From the NCBI GenBank assembly GCA_021234155.1, contig JAJEKV010000207.1, positions 1 to 64,000 of the forward strand: a stretch of DNA of 64,000 nt. Reading direction: 5' to 3'. Positions 36,170 through 46,223 of the stretch are shown piece after piece. This stretch comes from Isoetes taiwanensis (taxonomy: Eukaryota; Streptophyta; Lycopodiopsida; Isoetales; Isoetaceae). The translations under genes and the position numbers were made by a program. How positions within the stretch are numbered: the first letter of the stretch is position 1; every line of letters starts with the position of its first letter. Below the pieces are notes generated by a model. That model ran no database searches. It was not told where the DNA came from and saw only the letters and a program-made list of their open reading frames with translations.

Positions 36170-37545
36170 AGATGAAGCATTCAAAATATTCAGAGCTAGG
36201 ATTGGTCATTGATGGTATGCCAAAATATCAAGGAAATCTTGCAGGTGTTACTTGGTATGCATAAAGAATTTATGACATTATGGGATCAAAGCAAATATTG
36301 TATTCAGGTCCCAAATCCAAGAGACAGGGCAGGTAAATCTGTCTTTATTAAAGACATGGGGACTATGATGGATCGTCTTGGAATCGAGAAGGAGGAAGAC
36401 ATATCAATCTTAGATGATTCAAGCGCCCTCAGCAGCCAACGCCTTCTACCTCAAGCTCTGGTTGTGTTCTTGTTCCCTGCCACCTTAATCATGCAGTTAT
36501 GGACACTAGAAGGTTAGTGGATCTTCTCCATTGGTGCTTTACTGGTTTAGAGTACTATTATGGAGTATGTGGGCTATTGTTTTAGAGACTTGGATGCATA
36601 ATCATGCTATTATAAATGGCCTTGGTATATGATCTTGTCCTTATGTTCTATTTACATGCATATCATGGAAAGGATATTCCCCTATCAAGGCACCAATGCC
36701 CTATATTATTGACAAAGTGCTTGACTGGAAAGGATTCGTCGAGGGATTTATCCCCAAGGGTGATGATAGATTGACGGGCCATATCAGCCCTTTTGCATTC
36801 AAATTTTATATGAATGGTGAGTGGCTAGTCATATACCACAAGGATAAGCCTAGCTTCCTGGAGTGGCTGCCAGCAGAAGGAATTCGGATGTGGAAGCAAG
36901 GGCTAGATGGAAGCCCTTGATGCCACAAGGGAACCCTGAAATGTTGCAATCTCCACCACTGACAAGGGCAACCTAGAGCAGGCTAACTATTTGACACAAT
37001 TTACCTCCACCATTGAGTATTGAATGCGGCTCTTGCAGTAGCTAGGGAAGATTGGTCACATTGAGGGATGCCACAAGGACTTCTGGCCACAAACTAGGTA
37101 GGTGCCTGCTAATCGTCCAGATGTTATTGCAGTAGTGAAACCACTTGCAAGCGTGACACCTGCTTATGTGGGTCCATGGAAAGACAGACCCATACTAGAA
37201 TTTAATCCGTTCAAGGACTTTCAGAAAGGTATGTTTGTTCTAGCGCGATCAGACGATGTCTTGTGCCTCACTTGGGTGGGGTATACTACTGAAGAGCCTA
37301 AGACGGACGACAAGAAAGAGAATTTTGAGACCATCCAGGTGACTTGGTGGGGGCCAGTACCTGTGGGGAACCAAGTATAGTCTTCTAATTACGTCAACTG
37401 CTGGAAGAAGAGATGGAGGCCAACATCGGCGGGTGATCGCAACATAGAGGCCATCGACTTTGCTTGAGCCCCATCCAACAAGAAGAAGCTTCCTACCACT
37501 ATGAAGATTCTAGTGCACATAGCTGAAGCTTATTCGGCACTTGTT
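36170..37545 (+). pseudogene. Decayed multi-fragment coding region, unknown family
   Basis: Three protein-like stretches lie in order on one strand. 36209-36517 includes KSVFIKDMGTMMDRLGI. 36696-36920 includes DWKGFVEGFI and HISPFAFKFYMNGEWLVIY. 37102-37380 includes FKDFQKGMFVLARSDDVLC and a beta-rich WVGYTTEEP...VTWWGPV run. They are separated by stops and frame changes. The last piece resembles accessory regions of plant transposon proteins, but I cannot name one. Confidence 0.35.
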
Positions 37546-38124
37546 GTGGATAGCAAATAAGGTGAAAAAAGCCTCATCGGTGTAAGAATTTAGTAAATGG
37601 TCCATAAATTCAAGTTTTATTCACATATATAGTGAAGTAGTGCATAATTATGAAGATATTAACGTACAAAAAGTAATTGCATCAGCAACTCACAAAAGAA
37701 AATGCATCATAAGATAAGAAAAAATTAATCTTTTCAATAGACCACAAGTCATTTTGATGGCTTAAGTTCTAGATAGAACTAAAATCCTTCTTTACATCTA
37801 CTACTTCATCCCAGCTAGCTTTTTTCGTTTTATGAGACACTCCCTATACGTTGTTTTCCCTCAAAGGATTCATATTTGTTGGGCATACAGAACATTTGCT
37901 ATAGGGGGTATTCTTGACCATTTTTCATAGGCATAGTTATCATTAGGAGGTCTTTTCATCACTATTTGGGGTAAACTATATACTTGATGCATTAAATTAA
38001 CTTACACAAGTCAATATACTAGGGGTGCTTTTGGCCACCCTATGAACGCAAATGGCATACCCCCTTTCTGTGCAGGGTTTACTCAATCCTTTCTTGAATT
38101 TGAGTTGGCGTCATAGAAGTTATA

Positions 38125-38210
38125 GATGGTCCCATAGACCGACTGGTCACCGGGGACGATAAAAACCATTCTATTCTATTATGTTCTATTCTATTGCTAT
38201 TACTTGTAGC
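38125..38210 (+). mobile_element. Retroposon-like 3' tail 1
   Basis: GGTCCCATAGACCGACTGGTCACC, able to form a hairpin, is followed by GATAAAAACC and (ATTCT)n repeats. Three related tails occur in the window. A hairpin plus a short repeat tail is typical of LINE or SINE 3' ends. Confidence 0.55.
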
Positions 38211-38689
38211 AACAGTTCAGTGTGGCTACAATAATTGCTTTGACATATTATGAATTGACATTGTTGTTGGCTCGGTGTCGCCACAACAGTTGCTTTGAGG
38301 CATTTTGGATTAACGATGTTAAATTGCAAACTGTTTAACCTAGAATCTACCACTATGTTTTATACTACACTTCATTTAGACACACCCATCCTTTAATGAA
38401 ATTATAAGTTATAAGAAATGCTTTCAAGAAATATGATTACAATTGGATTCAAGAGATATTTTTGGACAATATTTCTCCAAATCATTTTCCTTGTGCATAG
38501 ACATTGTTTGAGTAGTGAGAACGTCTTCCTACCAAAAGAACCCAAAACAACATAAATAAGCTCATCAAATTGCAAATAGACTTGAAGTTTGATCTCTTAA
38601 GAATTATCTTTACTAAGTTGTCCTTTTAGTCTGGTAGTGATACACCAATTCTAGAACAGTTATGCTTCGAGTTTGATAGTCACGCGATA

Positions 38690-38832
38690 TGTAGTTTTGC
38701 CCCATGAGTCTTGTGGTCTCCGTGGATGTTAAAATAATATATATTTATCTATCTTCTTTGTAGAATAGAATAGAGTAGAGTAGAGTAGAGTAGAGTAGAG
38801 TAGAGTAGAGTAGAGTAGAGTAGAGTGGAGTA
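38690..38832 (+). mobile_element. Retroposon-like 3' tail 2 with (AGAGT)n
   Basis: CCCCATGAGTCTTGTGGTCTCCGTGGATGTTAAAATAA is a diverged tail core, followed after a short A/T stretch by about 14 copies of TAGAG/TAGAA (38761-38830). Confidence 0.5.
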
Positions 38833-38949
38833 CTAAATGATAATAATACAAATTTATCTATCTTCTTAATTGAGCTATATATAAATTGATAATGTACAAT
38901 AGAAAAAATGCAAGTGCATCCTCCCCCCCAAAAAAAAAAAGTGTACCAC

Positions 38950-39575
38950 ATTGACTACAAATGTAATTGGCAAACTTTATTCAATGTTCTCCACGTTAAC
39001 AATCCACATTGCATTATCCCGATTGCCCAAACTTGCGTTGGCAGTAGCAATGGGTCCACAACGCCTCAAAGCATGCTGGAAAGACAAGCAAGCTTGGTGG
39101 TTCTCACGTTGGAATGTGCAGGCACACTATCACGCCCTTCAGGCCTGCCCAGCATTCGATCATATCCAGGCACGGTATGTTCAGTTAATTGTGCCTCACC
39201 AACCCCTGCGTGAGCTATTGAACACAGCCTCCATGGGCTTGTTGGGATCATACCTCCAGGAGGTTATAGATACATGGACTTAGTTGTATCCTCCTGTACA
39301 ACATTGAATTATCATATACGATTGTACAGTATACCAGGATCCTTATTACTGCTAAGGTTTTTCCCTCAAAAACCCTTCATGGCAGGGGTTTTTTAATCCT
39401 GACAGTAATACGCTTGTTGCTCTCTCTTTGTTTGGGTCCCATAGGCCAGTTGGTCTGCGTGGATGATAAAAACCTATTCTGTTCTATTCTATTCTATTAT
39501 CATGCTGCAATACAAAGTGTAGTTTGACAAAGTTTCAATCTTTTCCACATTAGCAATCCATATTGCATTATCAGG
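38950..39575. repeat. Local repeat pair with a third retroposon-like tail
   Basis: CCACGTTAACAATCCACATTGCATTATC near 38990 recurs as CCACATTAGCAATCCATATTGCATTATC near 39545, just outside the transposon B end. Between them, 39434-39500 is another tail: GGTCCCATAGGCCAGTTGGTC, then GATAAAAACC and (TTCTA)n. Confidence 0.6.
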
Positions 39576-39576
39576 A

Positions 39577-39670
39577 GGGTGAAAGCATGTTGTAGTGGAA
39601 CAAAAACGTGCATTTTAGCACCACATTTTTGGGTGCTAAGTGTGGTGGGAACTACCGAATTTGTAGTGGG
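39577..39670 (+). repeat. Transposon B left terminal inverted repeat
   Basis: The outer 25 bp match the right end exactly. Further in, AAGTGTGGTGGGAAC and GAATTTGTAGTGGGAG align with AAATGTGGTGGGATA and AAATTTGTGGTGCGAT of the inverted right end. Confidence 0.85.
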
Positions 39671-40360
39671 AGAGGCAATTATTTTTTCAAAATACACATG
39701 ATTACTTATTCAAAATTTTGTCCTTTCAGTCTTATTCAGGCTTATTCAGCAATGTACACGATCATTTTCCCTCAAAAACTCTGTTCACGCTCCCTTAATC
39801 CGGCAAGACCATTTCTGATTCTGAATTTTTATTTTCCCTCAAAAACTCGATCACGCTCCCTTAATCCGGCAAGACCATTTCTGATTTACGGCAAGAAGAT
39901 CGATCATTTAAATGGTTTCGATCATACCGGACTTGAATGCCACGGGGGTACACCTAAAGCATTACGCCACACAAAAAAAATCGAAATGATGTTTGGGGAC
40001 TAAAAGTATTAGGAAAATCCACTTTTGGGGTGGGTTGCATTCTAGAATTGGGGATGCCCATGATTTCTCTGTTGTTTAGAATATTGTTTTGTTTCATCAA
40101 AAAGGTTGAAGAATCTCGAGCAAGGAGAGGTATAATGAATATATGTGCCTTTACAAAAAAATCACAAAGCAGGAAGTGTGCCCCTGAGAGGCATGGCCTC
40201 ACCGGACTATGGCTGTTGCGTATTACCTTCACACAAAAGGAAAAGAAATAAACCGGGTTGAGTTTCCGACAACAACTAAGAGAAAAGAGTAACGAAGCCT
40301 CTCCGTCCAACGTAAGAGGAAGAATGCAAGCATTTCAAATAGTGAGGAAGCAAGAGCAAC

Positions 40361-40456
40361 ATGGATGATGCTTCCTCTCTTGAAATGACTAGGCCACAAT
40401 TCAAGCCTCCTCAAGTCTGTAAGAAGAATCTCGGGAAAATCAATCTAAAAAATAGG
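40361..40456 (+). CDS. Possible first exon of B plus-strand gene
   Basis: ATG at 40361 opens MDDASSLEMTRPQFKPP and reaches a GT donor-like site after AAAATAG near 40455. Assignment rests only on position and composition. Its phase does not clearly match the next exon. Confidence 0.3.
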
Positions 40457-40599
40457 TACTTTTCAACCCTCTTCTTCTCAAAACCACCATATGATGCAAT
40501 TTAATATTGGAAGGGTTATTTTCCAGCAAGGTCTAGCAAGCTTGAACAACATGTACAATACACTTACTTCTTCATTTCAATGTGTTGTAAGTTTTGTGT

Positions 40600-41238
40600 A
40601 GGAAATTTGTGCCTTTGCTAGTTTCGAAGTTGTGGTGGATAATTTCAGTTCCGCAAGTATGTAGCTCCAAATGTGTTAAAGACTTGGTCATATGGTGCCA
40701 ATTATATGTTAATAATGTGGTTTGTAGCATATATAGTGTCACATATAGTACCAAACGTGGTACCTTTTTCAATAGTGAATTGGCTTCCATATGTTTCTAT
40801 ACTTAGTGTCATATGTGATGTTAGATATGGTGATACTTGTGAATGGTGGATTGTTGGCCATTTTAAATGTGGTGCCAATCAGCTGCGCTAAATATTGCAC
40901 CACGCTATCCGCCATATATGGGGTGGTGGATGCCCACGGATGTGGTGCCTTCGGCATTGTGGTGCCACATGTGGTGTCTAATGTGGCACCACTATGGATC
41001 ACATTTTGCACCACATGTGGTGTCTTTGACGCCATTTGTGGTGCAAAGTAATGGATTGCCATATGTGGTGTCTTGGGTGCATTGTGGTGCCATATGTGGT
41101 GTGGCATGTGGTTGGTGCCACATGCCACACCACATGTGGTGAATATGATGCCATTTGTGGTGCAAAGTTTGTCATGATGGAATTTGTAGTGTGTAAAGTG
41201 GTGCCTGTTGTGTCATGTGGTACTAACCTTGATTACTT
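40600..41238 (+). repeat. GTGGTGCCA-type minisatellite in transposon B
   Basis: Degenerate repeats of TGTGGTGCCATA and ATGTGGTG fill this stretch, densest at 40900-41170. Open frames here on both strands are repeat artefacts. It would lie in an intron of the B plus-strand gene. Confidence 0.85.
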
Positions 41239-41243
41239 TCCAG

Positions 41244-42642
41244 CTTGAATTCAACAGACACCTTTGGGAGAATGGATCAACTCTACAAGATCGAAGTGAT
41301 GGATGTAAGGCAAGGTTGCAAACTTGTGATCAAAGCGTGGCAAGTGTGCTACAAATGAAGGTTCAGCAACTTGAGTTCCAGACCGAGAAGATGAATAAAG
41401 ATTTAAAAAAATGGGAAGGAATGATTAAGGATAAACCAAGTCGTGCAGACGGTATTCGGGCTATATGCCAAGATACAGAGGCTGAGCTGAAGGAACTATT
41501 ACCAGAACTTGAGCAGACAAAAATCGAGGAGCTTAATCTGCTGTCAGCCAGGAAGCAGACACAACAGCACTGAAAGTGCTGGAACCAAGGTTAGAGAGGT
41601 TTCTGTCTTGCAAGGACCGTCTTCCTTTATTTGTCTTGGATCCACTACTTCCAGATCTTGATAAGGCTGAAGATTATGGTAGTGGCTATCCATTCTGTGG
41701 CAAGATCCTCCAGTGGATGGGGAAACCACTACCAACTTTGATTGCTGAATGAAGTCACCAATACTATCTTCCATGTCTGCTCAGCCTCTTGAGGTACTTC
41801 ATAACAAAATTCCTGAAGTGCTTAGTATAATTGTATTCTCATTGACAAATTTGCATTCACTTTGCAGGATTTGTAATCACTGTTGCATTGAGAATTGTTG
41901 TCATGAATTTTCTATAGCATGGGTACAAGCCTTAGGTGTGAGTAGGGAGGATCAAAAGCAACTTCAAGCTACTGAGGCACTTACAGGTGAGCACTTATAG
42001 GTAGCTTAGTTTACATGCTAAGGGCCTGATGTAAGGGACAGATGCCAATTAGGATTAGTGGACTTCCTAATCTTTCACCTGCTTAGTCTCTTTTCGTTTG
42101 TCCTGTTTGATGTGTCTAATTTGCCCCTAGGATGAGGTCGCCACTCATTTTAGGTGGCTAATTAGATACATCAAGCAGAAACTCAAAAAGAGAGTAAGCT
42201 CTGGCTTAGTCTCCTTCGTTTTTCGTTTGTTGTATCTAATTTGCCCCCCTAGGGATGACATCGCTCACTCGGTGGCTTAATTAGATACATCAAGAAGAAA
42301 CTCCTAAAAAGGAGTAAGCCCGACATAAAACAAGATCCCTGGCTGGCTTAGTCTCTTTTGCTTCTCTGTTTTGTAGGTATCTAAAGTGCCCCTCGGGATG
42401 AGATCGCCGCTCATTTTAGGGGACACTTTTAGATATATAAAAACAGAACATCAGAAAGAGAGTAAAAAGTCCGGATCTTAGTTAAAAAAACCAAAGCATA
42501 GTTACAATCAATTGTGATTCAATTCCAGGTTTGCAGAGCATGGTGCCGTTTACTAATTCAGGTCTAACTGTTCATACTGGTGGCAATGACTATGTGAGTC
42601 CATCTAGCACACCAAAAAGGGAATTATTTTCTACCCTCAAAG
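41244..42642 (+). pseudogene. B plus-strand gene, 5' part: coiled coil and RING-like exons
   Basis: Exon 41244-~41750 follows an AG acceptor. It encodes a coiled coil (QMKVQQLEFQTEKMNKDLKK, then ELKELLPELEQTKIEEL) and shifts frame near 41550 before PLFVLDPLLPDLDKAEDYG. Exon 41868-41986 encodes ICNHCCIENCCHEFSIAW, which aligns with the RING-H2 core of element A (CQHEYHLMCAALL) but lacks several ligands. Exon 42529-42642 continues in phase (GLQSMVPFTNSG). The next exons are at 49681 onward, beyond inserted element A. The order coiled coil, RING-like, FCP1-like is the same as in A. Confidence 0.65.
42081..42466. repeat. Three tandem fold-back (hairpin) units of about 117-121 bp
   Basis: Units at 42081-42199, 42204-42319 and 42346-42466 each start GCTTAGTCTC and end GAGTAAGC or similar, so each is one long imperfect hairpin (about 49-bp arms). 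The apex is conserved: GGATGAGRTCGCCRCTCAT. The copies differ by many substitutions that often keep pairing, for example GCCCCTA...TAGGTGGC against GTGCCCC...GGGGACAC. They lie in an intron of the B gene. Confidence 0.85.
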
Positions 42643-42974
42643 GTAACCAAGTCTTGTTTGATGCAATTGGGATATGTAGCTTACTTCTTCATCCCTACTT
42701 TATAGATATAGAGGTACAATGTGGTCAGTTAGGGGGACAAGACACTCATAGGGTGTAAATATGGTTCTGCTACCCAAAAAAGCGCGAAAGCACTAAGCAC
42801 TTAAAGCACTTAGAGGTCGACAAAAAACGTGACTTAGCTCGATCTCGGTTCCCGCGCGCCAATTTTCCTCCCCATTTCCTATTTCATTCCCGATTACAAC
42901 AGAGTTTCCCTAATCCCTTCCGGCACCTAACAATTGATCGTTTCTCAGCAACTAATCTTCCTCAATCAAGCGAA

Positions 42975-45833
42975 ATGGCAGACGGGGCAGAAACGGCTGA
43001 ACATTTTGCTGAGATTTACGGCTTATCAAACGAGGGCTTGTAACCAAGTGCAAAATACAACTGGTTAGTAAAAAATGTTTCGCAGGAACAATGGGAATCT
43101 GTTTGGCAGGAACCTTTCCAATCTAAGTCTGCAATCAAGGTTCAGTTTGTCAAACCACATTTGAGGGCCAAATTGGATAGGTTGCTGAAAATTTTCTACC
43201 CAGACGGCCCCTGTAACAATGAAATAAGAAAACAGCTTGCTTATGCTTTTGCATGGGAAAATTGCCCTGAAGGGTTGGATGATCCCGAAGGGCATAAGAT
43301 CAATTGGGCTGCATATGGCGCACAGGTTGTAATTTATCAGAAATGCAGGCCGAAAAAGAAGGTTGAAAAAGTAAAAGTTGAAGTGGATTTGAAGCCTGAT
43401 ATTTCTGCAAAAGAAATTAGTAAGTCTATCCTAGATCAGAATGATTTGAAGCATAACCTGCAATTAGTGACAGAAAGAATTGGTATGCTTGAAAATAAAA
43501 GGGCAGAGATGGGAAAGGAAATGCAAACTCTTGTTGTTAACTTGGCTGCTGATGAGAAGAGTAATGACAAGATCTATAAGACATTGTCTGATAAAAGAAT
43601 TGCTATTGAAGAGCTTAAGTCCAGGATTGCAGAGAAGAAGGCTTTGGTTAGCACAATGGAAATGGAGACAGAAATAAGGGAGTTGGAAAGGAAGCTAATG
43701 TTTGAGGAGTACGCATATGAGTCTTTGGAGTTTATTTGCAAACCAGAAGATCCAGATCTTCTTGTGAAGAAAATTTCATTGGAGGCTAAATTGGTTGAAA
43801 AGAGATCGAGATCACTGACCAAAGAACATTTGAGCAACCTTGAAAGTTTGAGGCAGATAACCAACACTCCTTTCTGCATCAACACTATTAAAAGAACACT
43901 TCCAGGTTTTTTGCAAAGTTCTTGTACTGCTTGTGGTTTAACATTTCATGATAAATACAAAATGTCATTAGTTTTGGAATGTCAACATGAGTACCATTTG
44001 ATGTGTGCTGCATTGTTAAGAGAAGGGAAATGTTTGAAATGTGAATCACATATTCCTGAAGATCTTTATGCTGAACTTGGGATGACTACTCCAACAGGAA
44101 CAGAGCAGGTTGCTTCTTTTGATCCTATAAAAATTAACAAGAAAACTGATCTGGGGTCAAACACAGTTAGGGTTGATTTGAGATCTAATGTAGCTCGGGC
44201 AGATGAAGTTCATGATGATGTTTACTTCAAATCCCCTTCTACTAGCTCAAAGAGGAAGAAAAAAGCAAGTTGTGATTCTGATTACATTCCAGATGAAGTG
44301 AATTTAGGATGTAAAGATGTGAGTCCAAGGCAGCTGAGAAGTGCCAGCAAAGTTCTAAATTCTGTATCAGAATTGGAGGCAGACATTGGGAATGATGACA
44401 ATGAAGTAAGAAGAAACTGAAAGAGGTTAAGAAGAAAGGCACAAAAGGGACAAGTAAGAAGAATCTGAAAGAGGTTAACAAGAAAGTGGATCCAATCAGA
44501 AAGTATCCATTGAGGAAGAGAAAGAAATTTGAATCTGCAGAAGCAGGGGAGGACCAGGAGCTGCCAGGAAATAAGATTCCTCATGTTGATCTTACTGTTG
44601 GTCAAGGCATTCAAGTGGAGAATCAAGATGCAGCACAATCTGAAGATATAAATAGTAATCTTGAAAAAGTAATGGATGCTCTTATGGGAAAGTCAAACAT
44701 CTCTTTGAGAGCACTAATTCATAAGTTGTAATGTTCAGGTATTCACAAATCTGTCCCAACTGAAGAGGACTTTTGTGTTTCCAATTTAACTTCCAGGTCT
44801 ACATATGACTTTTTAATTTGAATTCATCCTTTCGTTATCATTCGAACTTGTATTCACTTAATTAATTGTCTAACTAATAGGTCATCCGACTTGATAAGCA
44901 CAATTGTTGACAAAGTAGTTCCATTGGGATGGGGACTTAATTTTCCTATCTAACTACCAGGTTTATGAAACTTTAATTTGAATTTATGTGTGTATTATTT
45001 TGTTATGGTTGTATTTACTTAATTAGTTGGCTGTATTTTAGGTCAATCGAGTTGCAAAGCACAAGTGCACCTGACATGCAAGTAATACCTAGTATTCAAA
45101 AGAAACTTTTGATACTAGATCTCAATGGTGTGCTGGTGAAGACCATCATGAAAAAAAATGCAACCAGAGAAGAATTAAGAAGGCTAAGTTCTCAATTATT
45201 GAGAGCATCAACCACAAACAAACTTGTGGTATTCAGGCCAGGTCTGCACAAGTTCATGCAGGAGGTGACCAAATTGTTTGACATTGCAATTTGGTCCTCC
45301 ATGAATAGCTTTAATGTGAATGAGGTTGTTACAGTTATAGATCCTTCTTATGCAGAGAACTTCGTATTTGTTTGGGACCACAGCAGTTGTGACGAGATGC
45401 CTTTCAAATGGCCTATTCATAGTGTGCAAATCCAGTTTTCATGAAGCCACTGCATAAAGTCTATGAAGCTTTCCCACGGTATGGGAAGAATGTAATTCTT
45501 GCAGATGATTCAGTATACAAGACTTTTTTGTCTCCACCATTCACTTCCATCATGGTGCCTACTTTTGTTAATGATGAGAATGATAATATTTTGAATAGTT
45601 ACTTGCTTCCAATACTTCGAAAGGTTGCAGAGGTTGAAGACATGACTGATGTGCTGAAAAGAGAAACCCGGGCAGAAGCATACACAAGAACGTCCCTTGG
45701 TGTTCTTGATGCACTATCTGAATTTGACATTGGTCAAGATCAGAAGCTGTTAGTGAAAACATATTGCAAGGGTCAGATGGAATGGTTAGTGGAAAATCAT
45801 GGTCATATTTTCAGTTCTGATCAGTTGGTATGA
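42975..45833 (+). CDS. Transposon A plus-strand gene: coiled coil, RING-H2-like and FCP1/NIF-like HAD domain
   Basis: ATG at 42975 (MADGAETAEHFAEIYGLS) opens a long frame. Order of parts: an N-terminal region with KPHLRAKLDRLLKIFYPDG, a coiled coil (~43440-43860), a RING-H2-like motif near 43920-44050 (C-x2-C, CQHEYHLMC, CLKC), a basic tail (RKYPLRKRKKFE) and then an FCP1/NIF-like domain. The GT-AG intron 44728-45041 joins the last two in phase. The HAD domain reads LLILDLNGVLV, FRPGL, IAIWSS and VILADDS. The second catalytic Asp of DxDxT is Asn and the Thr is Val, so phosphatase activity is doubtful. Breaks: an in-frame TAA at 43041, and one-base shifts near 44405 and 45422. Its role in transposition is unknown. 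Confidence 0.8.
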
Positions 45834-46223
45834 CAGTTTGAAGTGTACTTGTTTATTTCCATTTTCTACATATGCCTCAATTTTGGACAATAGAGGCAAT
45901 ACTATATGAGTGCAGAAATGCCTCAATTTTGTATACTCAATGATATGAATGCGAGATATGTGTTTGTGGCTATCCAATTGTTTGTCTTTGTTCTTTCAAA
46001 CAAGTTTTTAGGTCTCAAATTACAATGTATGATGTTTGTGAATGCTTACAATACCTTCATAATGTGAAGGCGGTGGAAGACTACTCATAATGTGCTGGTA
46101 AGTGTCTTACGCCATGATAAACAAATTTGGATGATCCGCATTTGCAATCATATAAAACTTAGAAAGTCCGACAAGATAGCTATATACAGCGGCCATCGGC
46201 ATGTCCCGCAAGCAGTTCAAAAG

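Larger units (their letters stand above)
38060..38900. repeat. Dispersed repeat, copy 1 (related to 63350-64000)
   Basis: Shares ordered blocks with the right end of the window: GAGTTGGCGTCATAGAAGTTA, CCACAACAGTTGCTTTGAGGC, ACACCCATCC, TTGAAGTTTGATCTCTTAAG and CTTCTTAATTGAGCTATATA. It contains two tail motifs of the retroposon type listed separately. Confidence 0.7.

Noticed and set aside
40769-41142. ORFs of 86-119 codons rich in His, Cys, Val and Trp on both strands
   Set aside because: They are translations of the GTGGTGCCA minisatellite.
44986-45833. FCP1-like domain as an independent host gene
   Set aside because: It lies between the TIRs of A, joins in phase to the upstream RING exon by a GT-AG intron, and B has the same arrangement.
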